Assembly: GCF_019703855.1 (NCBI RefSeq)
Contig: NZ_AP024086.1
Location: forward strand, 4,050,501 to 4,114,500
Origin: Desulfomarina profundi
Lineage (GTDB): Bacteria; Desulfobacterota; Desulfobulbia; Desulfobulbales; Desulfocapsaceae
Length of the DNA: 64,000 nucleotides
Direction: 5' to 3'
The translations under genes were made by a program, and so were the position numbers. Shown piece after piece: positions 28,051 to 36,438 of the stretch (positions within the stretch are counted from its first letter, which is position 1; every line of letters begins with the position of its first letter). The notes beneath the pieces are model-generated. The model worked only from the letters and a program-made list of their open reading frames with translations, was not told where the DNA came from and did no database searches.

Positions 28051-30438
28051 ATGAGGCAGATTAATCGCGTAGCCGTACTTGGTGCCGGAGTTATGGGGGC
28101 GACCATAGCTGCTCATCTCGCCAATGCGGGACTGGACATTCTGTTACTTGATATCGTTCCAAAAGAGTTGAACGATGATGAAAAGGCCAAAGGGCTCACT
28201 CTGGAGAGTCCCGTTGTTCGCAATCGTATTGCTACCGCGGGGCTGCAGGGATTGCTGAAAATGAAGCCGGCACCCTTTTATCTCAAGGAATTTGCATCCC
28301 AGATTGAAACAGGCAATTTTGAGGACGATCTGGAAAAACTTGGCCAGTGCGACTGGATAATAGAAGTGGTCATAGAATATATGCCTGTCAAACTCGATCT
28401 TCTGAAAAAGGTCGTACCACATCTGGCACCGGGAGCGATTCTCAGTACAAATACCAGCGGGCTTTCAGTCAACGAGATGGCGGAAGTGTTGCCTCCTGAA
28501 GTAAAGAAAAATTTTCTTGCCACCCATTTTTTCAATCCACCACGGTATATGCGGTTGATGGAAATTGTTCCCTGTAACGATACCGATGGGGATGTTGTTC
28601 AGGGTCTGGCGGATTTCATCAGCAGAAAACTCGGTAAGGGCATTGTTTATGCCAAGGATACCACGAATTTCATCGCCAACAGGATCGGAACCTACGCCAT
28701 TTTCAAGGGAATGGCTCATATGATGGATATGGGGATGACCGTTGAAGAGGTGGACTCGGTTGCCGGTCCTGCCACTGCCAGACCTAAAAGCGCGGCTTAC
28801 CGTACCGCCGATCTCGTGGGGTTGGATACACTGGCCCATGTGGGAACCAATTCCCATGATCTGCTGCCGAACGATGAGGAGCGGGATGTTTTCAAGATTC
28901 CTGAATTTATGAAAAAAATGATTGAAAACGGTCAGCTCGGAAATAAAACCAGGCAGGGATTTTATAAAAAGGAAAAGGTGGACGGTAAACGGAAGATCTT
29001 TTATTACGATTATACAAGTGGTGAATATAAACCGCTGGAGAAACCGAAATTTCCTTCCGTCATGGCGGTCAAGCAGGTGGATGATCCCGCCATGAAACTC
29101 AAGATGGTGGTGAACGGCACGGACAAAGGTGCCGAGTTTGCCTGGAAATCAATCCGCGATACCTTGATCTACGCAGTGAACAGGATTCCGGAAATCGCCG
29201 ACGATGCGGTTAATATCGATAACGCCATGCGCTGGGGATTCAACTGGGAAATCGGACCGTTTGAGATGTTTGATGCCATCGGCGTGAAACAGTTTGTCAA
29301 GCGGGCGGAAAAAGACGGAGTTGCTTTACCGGCTTGCCTGCAGGAAGTTGACTCCTTCTACCGGTTTAATGAAGCGGGACAGAAAGAGTATTATGACCTG
29401 CTCAGGAAAGAATATGTGCCGGTACCGGTGCCCGAGGGGCAGATCCACCTGGAGATCCTGAAAAAAGGCGGAGGAGTTGTGGAGAAAAATGCCAACTGCT
29501 CGGTAATCGACCTGGGTGACGGTGTCTTCGGTTTTGAATTTCATTCCAAGATGAATGCCATAAGTGGCGATATCCTGGCAATGACCCATAAGGCGATAAA
29601 ACGTGCCGAGCGTGAAGGAGTCGGTCTTGTGATCGGCAACAGGGGTGCAAATTTTTCCGTTGGGGCCAATCTGATGATGATGGCCGTAGCCCTGGCTGAA
29701 GGTGCCTATGACGATATCAACATGGTACTGCGTTCTTTTCAGAAGGCAACCATGGCAGTGAAGTATGCAAAAGTTCCGGTTGTAGCCGCCCCGTTTAATA
29801 TGACCCTGGGGGGAGGGGCTGAATTCTGTCTCCAGTCGGATGCGATCAATGCCCACGCGGAAACGTACATGGGCCTGGTCGAAATCGGCGTCGGTCTGCT
29901 GCCTGCCGGTGGTGGAACCAAGGAAATGAGTATGCGGGCCATTGAGCTTGCCGCTCAATATAAAACCGATGTTCAGCCGTTTATATTTAAAAATTTTGAA
30001 CAGATCGCCATGGCCAAGGTGTCCATGGGCGCAGCGGAACTCCAGTCCATGGGTTACATGCGACATGGGGACAGCATAACAATGGATATTGACCGGCTGA
30101 TTGCCGATGCCAAACAGAAAGTGCTGGCTCTGGCCGTGAATTATCGTCCGAAGCGAAAGGCGGATAAACTGCCTGCACCGGGAAGGGGTATTGCAGCGGC
30201 GATTAAGAGCCAGCTGTGGAACATGCAGATGGGTAATTTTATAACCGAGTACGAAGCGGAGATGGGTACAATTATCGCGGGAGTAATCTGTGGCGGTGAT
30301 GTCAACCCGGGAACCCTGATCAGTGAGGATTACCTCCTTGAACTTGAACGGGAGAATTTCCTGAAACTTGCCGGGAACAGGAAGACGGCAGAACGTATAC
30401 AACATATGTTGAAGCGGGGTAAACCTCTCCGTAACTGA
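28051..30438 (+). CDS. fadN: 3-hydroxyacyl-CoA dehydrogenase / enoyl-CoA hydratase fusion (FadN type)
   Basis: The 795-residue bifunctional enzyme begins with an NAD-binding domain (VAVLGAGVMGATIAAHLANAG), then 3-hydroxyacyl-CoA dehydrogenase domains (THFFNPPRYMRLMEIV, about 155-170, and a second one near 345-440), and ends with a crotonase domain (about 480-680; GNRGANFSVGANL and NMTLGGGAEFCL). This dehydrogenase-first order is that of Bacillus FadN, opposite to FadB/FadJ. It performs the hydration and oxidation steps of beta-oxidation. Ribosome site GGAGAAAAA precedes ATG. fadA and fadE follow, the same order as fadNAE. Confidence 0.93.
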   Translation: MRQINRVAVLGAGVMGATIAAHLANAGLDILLLDIVPKELNDDEKAKGLTLESPVVRNRIATAGLQGLLKMKPAPFYLKEFASQIETGNFEDDLEKLGQCDWIIEVVIEYMPVKLDLLKKVVPHLAPGAILSTNTSGLSVNEMAEVLPPEVKKNFLATHFFNPPRYMRLMEIVPCNDTDGDVVQGLADFISRKLGKGIVYAKDTTNFIANRIGTYAIFKGMAHMMDMGMTVEEVDSVAGPATARPKSAAYRTADLVGLDTLAHVGTNSHDLLPNDEERDVFKIPEFMKKMIENGQLGNKTRQGFYKKEKVDGKRKIFYYDYTSGEYKPLEKPKFPSVMAVKQVDDPAMKLKMVVNGTDKGAEFAWKSIRDTLIYAVNRIPEIADDAVNIDNAMRWGFNWEIGPFEMFDAIGVKQFVKRAEKDGVALPACLQEVDSFYRFNEAGQKEYYDLLRKEYVPVPVPEGQIHLEILKKGGGVVEKNANCSVIDLGDGVFGFEFHSKMNAISGDILAMTHKAIKRAEREGVGLVIGNRGANFSVGANLMMMAVALAEGAYDDINMVLRSFQKATMAVKYAKVPVVAAPFNMTLGGGAEFCLQSDAINAHAETYMGLVEIGVGLLPAGGGTKEMSMRAIELAAQYKTDVQPFIFKNFEQIAMAKVSMGAAELQSMGYMRHGDSITMDIDRLIADAKQKVLALAVNYRPKRKADKLPAPGRGIAAAIKSQLWNMQMGNFITEYEAEMGTIIAGVICGGDVNPGTLISEDYLLELERENFLKLAGNRKTAERIQHMLKRGKPLRN

Positions 30439-30508
30439 TTGGTTTTTTTAAAATTTTACTTTTATAATAGAATAATCAGAAAATCCATACCCTCCTGGGA
30501 GGAATGAT

Positions 30509-31681
30509 ATGAAGAAAGCATATATCCTGGCAAGTTACCGAACTCCCGGCTGCCGGGCAAACAAGGGAAAATTCAAGGACATGCGGCCGGATGATCTGGC
30601 GGCGATTGCCATCAAGGGTCTTATTGAGCGAACGGAAGTTGATCCCGCAACCATCGAGGATGTTTATCTTGGTTGCGCCTTTCCTGAGGCGGAGCAGGGC
30701 ATGAACATCGGTCGCGTGGCCGGTATGAAGGCCGGTCTGCCGGTGGAGGTTGCCGGTCAGACCATTAACCGTTTCTGTTCATCAGGGTTGCAGACTATTG
30801 CTTCTGCGGCGGAACGGGTAATGTGCGGTTTCGCCGACTGCATCATTGCAGGTGGTGTGGAATCCATGTCCTGTGTGCCCCTGGGCGGGCTGAAATACAG
30901 TGCCAACCCTTCAATCATGGTGGACTGGCCGGAAGCCTTTTCATCCATGGGTATCACTGCCGAGCTTGTGGCCGAGCAATACGGCATCGACCGGCAAATG
31001 ATGGATGAGTTCGCCACGGCCAGCAATGCCAAAGCGGCTGCGGCCATAGAGGCCGGAAAATTTACCGATGAAATTATCCCGGTGGAAATTGAAAAGGATG
31101 TCCTGGTGAACGGCAAGATCAAACGGGAAAAAGAACTGGTCACGGTGGATGACGGTGTTCGTCCGGGAACAACTCCCGAGACCCTGGCAAAACTGCGTCC
31201 CGCCTTTAAGATCGGCGGCCCGGTTACAGCCGGTAATTCATCCCAGATGACCGATGGGGCAGCTGTTGCCATGGTGGTTTCAGAAGAGTATCTGAAAAAA
31301 ATCGGCAAGGATCCCTTTGCCCGTTTCCTTGCCTTTGCCGCAAAAGGTGTTCCCCCGGAAGTCATGGGGATCGGGCCGATCAAGGCGATCCCCGCGGCTC
31401 TTGAGCTTGCCGGTCTGAAACAGGAGGATATCGAACTCATTGAGCTGAATGAAGCCTTTGCCGCCCAGGCTCTGGCTGTCATCAAGACTCTGGGACTGAA
31501 TCCGGATATTATCAATGTGAACGGTGGCGCCATCGCCCTGGGGCATCCATTGGGCTGTACCGGGGCAAAACTGACCACTACCCTGCTCCATGAGATGGGG
31601 CGTCGGGGCCTTAAATATGGTCTGGTTTCCATGTGTATCGGTGGTGGTATGGGTGCCGCCGGACTTTTTGAAAAACTCTGA
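30509..31681 (+). CDS. fadA: Acetyl-CoA C-acyltransferase (3-ketoacyl-CoA thiolase)
   Basis: The 390-residue thiolase has a family-typical length. Active residues are visible: Cys in INRFCSSGLQT (about 91), LNEAFAAQAL, His in GHPLGCTGAK and Cys in SMCIGGGMG. It cleaves 3-ketoacyl-CoA in the last step of beta-oxidation. GGAGGAATG lies before the start. It is in line between fadN and fadE. Confidence 0.94.
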   Translation: MKKAYILASYRTPGCRANKGKFKDMRPDDLAAIAIKGLIERTEVDPATIEDVYLGCAFPEAEQGMNIGRVAGMKAGLPVEVAGQTINRFCSSGLQTIASAAERVMCGFADCIIAGGVESMSCVPLGGLKYSANPSIMVDWPEAFSSMGITAELVAEQYGIDRQMMDEFATASNAKAAAAIEAGKFTDEIIPVEIEKDVLVNGKIKREKELVTVDDGVRPGTTPETLAKLRPAFKIGGPVTAGNSSQMTDGAAVAMVVSEEYLKKIGKDPFARFLAFAAKGVPPEVMGIGPIKAIPAALELAGLKQEDIELIELNEAFAAQALAVIKTLGLNPDIINVNGGAIALGHPLGCTGAKLTTTLLHEMGRRGLKYGLVSMCIGGGMGAAGLFEKL

Positions 31682-31730
31682 TCGGGTTCGGGACCGATAC
31701 GACAATGTTATTACTACACAAAATACAGCT

Positions 31731-31786
31731 ATGCGGGCAATCTCGACCGTGCGAATATGCGGTGCCCCTGGTCCCTTGCGACAATT
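31731..31786. repeat. Intergenic palindromic repeat, single arm
   Basis: The stretch from ATGCGGGCAATCTCGACC to GGTGCCCCTGGTCCC matches the inverse complement of 35074-35111 with few changes. It lies in the 130-base gap between fadA and fadE. It is probably half of the palindromic unit seen complete at 35074-35160. Nearby TACACAAAATACAG also occurs twice (31717 and 31793). Confidence 0.6.
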
Positions 31787-31814
31787 TTTATTACACAAAA
31801 TACAGGTGACAGAA

Positions 31815-33593
31815 ATGGCAGATACATTATTGAAAGGTGGTGAATATCTTATAGCTGAGACCCCGTGTGCGGATGTCTTTACTCCGGAAGATTTCACCGA
31901 TGAACAGCGGCAGATGGGCGAAACCACAGAGCAGTTTATCGAGAACGAGATTCTGCCCCATATTGAAGAAATTGATAAGCAGAATTTCGATATCGTGGTG
32001 GAAGGAATGAGAAAGGCGGGGGAACTTGGTCTTTTGATGATGGATTCCCCGGAAGAGTACGGTGGCCTTGAACTGGACAAGGCATCCGGGATGCTGGTCA
32101 GTGAGAAGATTGCCTACAGCGGTGCGTTTTCTGTGGCATTCACGGCTCATACCGGAATCGGCACTTTGCCTCTTATTTATTACGGAACTCCTGAACAGAA
32201 AGAAAAATACCTGGAAAAGCTGACTTCCGGGGAATGGATTTCCGCCTACTGTCTGACTGAACCGGGTTCCGGCAGTGACGCCCTGGGGGCCCAGGCCACC
32301 GCAGTTCTTTCCGACGACGGCAGTCACTATATTCTGAACGGCACTAAACAGTTTATCACCAACGGCGGTTTTGCTGAGCTGTTTACTGTTTTTGCCAAGA
32401 TCGACAAGGAACATTTTACCGCCTTTCTGGTGGAAAGATCTTTTGAAGGGTTGATTGTCGGTGCGGAAGAGAAAAAGCTTGGTATAAAAGGCTCTTCCAC
32501 CACCCAGATAATTCTTGATAACTGCAAGGTTCCCGTTGAAAATCTGCTGGGTGAGAAGGGGAAGGGCCATAAGATTGCGTTCAATGTTCTGAATATTGGC
32601 CGGTTCAAGCTGGGAGCCTGTGTAACGGGGGCCGCCAAGGGTGCACTGGTTGACGGTATTAAGTATGCCAATGAGCGCAAGCAGTTCAATACTCCCATCG
32701 CCCAGTTTGGAGCCATTTCGGAGAAAATAGCCGATCTTACAGCCCAGATTTTTGCATCGGAATCTCTGGTTTACAGGATTGCCGGTCTGTTGGATGAGAA
32801 ACTGGCAACCATCGAAAAAGGTATAGACAATTATTATGACGAATATCTGAAGGGTATCGAGGAATATGCTCCGGAATGCGGCATCTCCAAGGTGTTTTGC
32901 AGTGAAGTACTGGCAAAAACGGTGGACGAGGTGCTGCAGATTCATGGTGGTTATGGTTTTGTCAGTGACTATCCGGCGGAGAGATATTATCGTGACGAGC
33001 GCATCAACAGGATTTTCGAGGGTACCAACGAGATCAACAGGCTCCTTATTCCCGGAATGATCCTGCGCAAATCCCTGAAAGGGGAACTGCCGCTCCAGGC
33101 CGAAGCAATGAAGGCTTTTGAAGCGCTGATGACGCCGAGTTTTGATGAAATAGATGATGAAATTCCATTTGCCCGTGAAAAGGCGTTGATCAGTAATTTG
33201 AAGACATTGTTCCTGATCCTTGCTGGAGCAGGTGTCCAGAAGCATATGGATAAGCTGGCAAATGAGCAAGAGATTCTGCTGACTGCAGCCGATGTGGCCA
33301 TTCAGATCTATGCTCTGGAAAGCGCGGTACTGCGGGCAGAGAAAAACCTTGGCAGGGTTTCAGAGAAAAAGCAGGAGCTGTTGAAGGCGGCAGTAAAAGT
33401 CTTTGCCTTTGATGCCACTGAAATTGCAGGTACTGCAGCGAAAAAAGGTGCTTTCTTTATTGAGGAAGGTGACACGCTCACCATGATTCTTTCAGGTGTA
33501 CGCCGTTTTGCCAAATATGACGCAACAGGCCTTCTTGAAGCCAAACGGCTGCTGGCCCGCGCCGCATGCGAAGAGGAAAAGTATATTTTTTAA
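31815..33593 (+). CDS. fadE: Acyl-CoA dehydrogenase with C-terminal extension (FadE type)
   Basis: The 592-residue flavoenzyme starts at ATG 31815 (MADTLLKGGEYLIAETPC); the open frame runs further upstream but overlaps fadA and an intergenic repeat. FAD-binding segments are AYCLTEPGSGSDALGAQ (about 145-160) and IHGGYGFVSDYPAERYYRD; the likely catalytic Glu lies in IFEGTNEINR. The last 180 residues form the helical extension found in Bacillus FadE and VLCAD-like enzymes. It oxidises acyl-CoA and passes electrons to EtfAB, encoded at 61983-63685. Confidence 0.93.
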   Translation: MADTLLKGGEYLIAETPCADVFTPEDFTDEQRQMGETTEQFIENEILPHIEEIDKQNFDIVVEGMRKAGELGLLMMDSPEEYGGLELDKASGMLVSEKIAYSGAFSVAFTAHTGIGTLPLIYYGTPEQKEKYLEKLTSGEWISAYCLTEPGSGSDALGAQATAVLSDDGSHYILNGTKQFITNGGFAELFTVFAKIDKEHFTAFLVERSFEGLIVGAEEKKLGIKGSSTTQIILDNCKVPVENLLGEKGKGHKIAFNVLNIGRFKLGACVTGAAKGALVDGIKYANERKQFNTPIAQFGAISEKIADLTAQIFASESLVYRIAGLLDEKLATIEKGIDNYYDEYLKGIEEYAPECGISKVFCSEVLAKTVDEVLQIHGGYGFVSDYPAERYYRDERINRIFEGTNEINRLLIPGMILRKSLKGELPLQAEAMKAFEALMTPSFDEIDDEIPFAREKALISNLKTLFLILAGAGVQKHMDKLANEQEILLTAADVAIQIYALESAVLRAEKNLGRVSEKKQELLKAAVKVFAFDATEIAGTAAKKGAFFIEEGDTLTMILSGVRRFAKYDATGLLEAKRLLARAACEEEKYIF

Positions 33594-33599
33594 TACCAG

Positions 33600-34550
33600 A
33601 TGATTCCGACTCAGCATACAGTCAATACTCCATATATGGTTGGCCCTGTTCACTGTTACAGCGGTGAACAGGGCGGTGATCTTGTTTTATTTGATACGGG
33701 GCCGCCGACAGAGGAATGTCGCCGTTTTCTCCTGGAAAACATCGATCTGAACAGGTTGAAACATGTGCTGATCACTCACTGTCATATTGATCATTATGGT
33801 CAGGTTGCCTGGCTGAATGAGAACAGCGGGGCAACCATCTACCTGCCTGCAAAGGATTGTGAGAAAATTCGCAGTCACGCGAAAAGAATGGAGGAGATGT
33901 ACAGTCTTCTCTCTTCTCTGGGGTTCAGTGAAGAGTCCCTGGACGAACTGCGGAGAATTTTTGAGAGTGGCGCACTGTTTCCACCGTTTCCCAGGGAATA
34001 CTGTCCGGTGGAAACATCCCTGCCGGAGCATCTTGGTATTGAAGTTGTCAGCTGTCCCGGTCATTCCCAGTCCGATCTGGTCTATGTCGGGGAGCAGTGG
34101 GCTATTACCGGGGATACACTGTTGCGCGGAGTATTCCAGTCTCCTCTTCTGGACGTGGATTTGACCACCGGCAGACGGTTCAGAAATTATGAAATTTATA
34201 CGGAAACGTTAAAAAAGCTGGCAGCATTGCGAGGAAAAACAATTCTGCCCGGTCACAGGAAGAGACTGGTTTCCATTGATGAAACCCTTGTTTTCTATAT
34301 TTCCAAAATGCTCTCCCGTGCCAAACAGTTTTTTCCCTACAGGGATGAGGAAAATCTTCTTGTCACAATAGACAAGATGCTGGGCAGCCGGGTCAATGAT
34401 GTATTTCATATGTACCTGAAAGCCTCTGAGATTGTCTTTATGAAGGATTTTCTCCAGCGGCCCGATCTGCTTCGCACTTCCCTTGAGGAAATCGGCCTTT
34501 TTGACAGGCTTGCCCCTCTCTTTGTCACAGTGACAAATCAGGAACCTTAA
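33600..34550 (+). CDS. Metallo-beta-lactamase-fold hydrolase
   Basis: The 316-residue protein has the MBL metal motif THCHIDHYGQ (about residues 59-68), further ligand His in SCPGHSQSDLVY and Asp in ITGDTLLRG, and a last His in ILPGHRKR. It starts 6 bases after fadE and is likely in the same transcript. Relatives near beta-oxidation genes hydrolyse thioesters or unknown CoA-linked compounds; the substrate here is not known. Confidence 0.82.
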   Translation: MIPTQHTVNTPYMVGPVHCYSGEQGGDLVLFDTGPPTEECRRFLLENIDLNRLKHVLITHCHIDHYGQVAWLNENSGATIYLPAKDCEKIRSHAKRMEEMYSLLSSLGFSEESLDELRRIFESGALFPPFPREYCPVETSLPEHLGIEVVSCPGHSQSDLVYVGEQWAITGDTLLRGVFQSPLLDVDLTTGRRFRNYEIYTETLKKLAALRGKTILPGHRKRLVSIDETLVFYISKMLSRAKQFFPYRDEENLLVTIDKMLGSRVNDVFHMYLKASEIVFMKDFLQRPDLLRTSLEEIGLFDRLAPLFVTVTNQEP

Positions 34551-34553
34551 ATA

Positions 34554-35069
34554 ATGTCCAATCTTTTTCTTTACCTGGCGACCAGAGCAAGAAACTCAGG
34601 ATTCTGGCGGGCGGTTTTCTCTTTTCTGCTCAACAGAAAGATTCCTTTCAACCGGGGCCATAAATTTAAAATTGTATCCCTTGAAGATAACGTGGTTCGG
34701 ACAACCGCACCCTATCGCAGGAGCAACCATAACCACATCCGCGGAATCCATGCCTGCGCCCTGGCAACGGTGGCTGAATTTTCAGCAGGCCTTCTGCTGA
34801 TGCAGAATTTCGGGCCGAAGAAATATCGCCTGATCATGTCGCGCATGGATATTGAATATAAATATCAGGCCAAAAAACCTGTTGTTTCCGAATGCAGGCT
34901 GCCCTCTTCGCGGATTCAAAAAGATATTCTGCAGCCCTTGCAAAAGGAGACGGCAGTCGATATTGTGCTGGAGAGCCGGGTGGTGGACACTGATGATAAT
35001 CTGGTGGCGGTGGCCCATACAACCTGGCAGATTAAGCGTTGGGACAAGGTAAGAACAAAGGTTAAGTGA
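34554..35069 (+). CDS. DUF4442-like hotdog-fold protein (possible acyl-CoA thioesterase)
   Basis: The 171-residue protein begins 3 bases after the MBL gene. NHIRGIHACALATVAEFSAG resembles the core helix region of hotdog thioesterases, and YQAKKP then VVDTDDNLVAVAHTTWQIKRW fit the beta strands. It could release free CoA from acyl-CoA when beta-oxidation is overloaded. The family call is from memory of the motif. Confidence 0.65.
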   Translation: MSNLFLYLATRARNSGFWRAVFSFLLNRKIPFNRGHKFKIVSLEDNVVRTTAPYRRSNHNHIRGIHACALATVAEFSAGLLLMQNFGPKKYRLIMSRMDIEYKYQAKKPVVSECRLPSSRIQKDILQPLQKETAVDIVLESRVVDTDDNLVAVAHTTWQIKRWDKVRTKVK

Positions 35070-35073
35070 TCAG

Positions 35074-35160
35074 TGGCACCGCATATTCGCACGGTCGCGA
35101 CTGCCCGCATAGTGGGCTATATAGCGGTCAGTCACGCCTGCACGAATCTACGGCACCCCT
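35074..35160. repeat. Intergenic palindromic repeat, complete unit
   Basis: The left half (GGCACCGCATATTCGCACGG and on to GCCCGC) and the right half (GGTCAGTCACGCCTGCACG to GGCACCCCTG) are imperfect inverse complements around GTGGGCTATATAGC. A related arm is found inverted at 31731-31786. Size and place suggest a REP- or MITE-like dispersed element. It fills most of the 162-base gap before the ferredoxin-domain gene. Confidence 0.6.
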
Positions 35161-35231
35161 GATCCCTTACAGGGATAAGGTAAATGAAAACACAGAGTTA
35201 TTGATCCTGTGACCAGTTAAGGAAAATAGTT

Positions 35232-36416
35232 ATGGGGCATCACCTGGACAGGAAGGATTCCATAGTACCGCTTATTGACAGGCTCAATAAGTATCCCATC
35301 GGTCTTGCCGACAATGAGACCCTGCGCCGTATTCTTGCTATTCTTTTTTCGGAGGATGAAGCCTATATCGCCTCAAGATTTCCTCTGGAAGAGGCAACCC
35401 TGCCGGAACTGGTCCGGGCAACGGGCTGGGAAAGCGAAAGACTTGCCGCCAAACTTGATGAGATGGCGGACAAGGGGCTGGTCATGGATGTGACCTATGG
35501 CGGTAAAACCTATTTCCTGCTGATGCCTGGGCTGATCGGCTTTTTCGAGTTTACTTTTATGAAACAACGGCAGGATCTGCCGGTGGAAGAACTGGCCCGG
35601 CTGATGCACGAATATCTTTTCGGCGATCCCGATCAGGAGATGGGGCGTGAGTTTTTCGGCAGCAAGACTCCCCTGACACGGTCGCTTGCCTATGAGGAAC
35701 ATATTCCTGTCAGTTCCACAATTGCCACCTACGAGAGTGCCAGGGAAATAATCAGGAATGCCTCTTTTGGTGCCATTGGTACCTGTTACTGCCGCCATAA
35801 GAAAGAACATGTCAATGAAACATGTGAGAAAAATGCGCCGGTACATGAGATCTGTATTTCCCTGGGGACTGCCGCAAAATTCATGGTGAGGCGTGGTTTT
35901 GCTGAGAAGAGGAGCAGGGAGGAGTTGCTGGAAATTCTCGCCCGGGCACGAGATCTTCACCTTACTCATATTACAGACAATATACGGCATAAACCGTCTT
36001 TTATCTGTAACTGCTGTTCCTGCTGCTGTGAACTCCTTGGTGGAGTGATCAACGGTTTTCCCATGGGTGTGGCTAAGACCGGTTTTACCTTGCGGATCGA
36101 TGAATCCGGTTGTATAGGTTGTGGACTCTGTAAAAAGGCGTGTAATATAACAGCGCTGGAGCTGGTGGAGTCCAGGGACGATGCCGGAAAAATAAAAAAA
36201 AGGATGACGGTCAACAGTGATCACTGCCTTGGATGTGGTGCCTGTATCGGTGTCTGTCCGACGGGTTCGCTTACTCTCGTGCGGGTGGAGCGTATGCCGA
36301 TTCCTGAGAAGAAAAGGGATCTCTTTAAAAAGATCCTCAAAGAGAAAAAACGTCTTACCCCCTTTGTGGTCAGTGGTGTGAAGAAAAAGGTCCGCCGTCT
36401 TTTTTCATCGGGGTGA
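35232..36416 (+). CDS. 4Fe-4S ferredoxin-domain protein with winged-helix-like N-terminus
   Basis: The 394-residue protein has an N-terminal region (about residues 45-100, LPELVRATGWESERLAAKLDEMADKGLV) like a winged helix. A Cys-rich middle follows (GTCYCRHKK, HEIC, FICNCCSCCCELLGG), then two 4Fe-4S motifs (CIGCGLCKKAC about 290 and CLGCGACIGVC about 330). AAGGAAAATAG precedes ATG. Such proteins are frequent in sulfate reducers; partner and reaction are unknown. Its place next to beta-oxidation genes suggests electron transfer linked to it. Confidence 0.75.
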   Translation: MGHHLDRKDSIVPLIDRLNKYPIGLADNETLRRILAILFSEDEAYIASRFPLEEATLPELVRATGWESERLAAKLDEMADKGLVMDVTYGGKTYFLLMPGLIGFFEFTFMKQRQDLPVEELARLMHEYLFGDPDQEMGREFFGSKTPLTRSLAYEEHIPVSSTIATYESAREIIRNASFGAIGTCYCRHKKEHVNETCEKNAPVHEICISLGTAAKFMVRRGFAEKRSREELLEILARARDLHLTHITDNIRHKPSFICNCCSCCCELLGGVINGFPMGVAKTGFTLRIDESGCIGCGLCKKACNITALELVESRDDAGKIKKRMTVNSDHCLGCGACIGVCPTGSLTLVRVERMPIPEKKRDLFKKILKEKKRLTPFVVSGVKKKVRRLFSSG

Positions 36417-36438
36417 GAGCAGGTCGAGACTTGAATTC

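Noticed and set aside
29326-30405. A long minus-strand open frame within fadN
   Set aside because: It is antisense to the conserved crotonase domain, lacks a ribosome site and has no recognisable motif.
31590-31814. A longer fadE start overlapping fadA
   Set aside because: The extra 75 residues would lie in the end of fadA and in an intergenic repeat and show no family match. ATG 31815 fits the family start.
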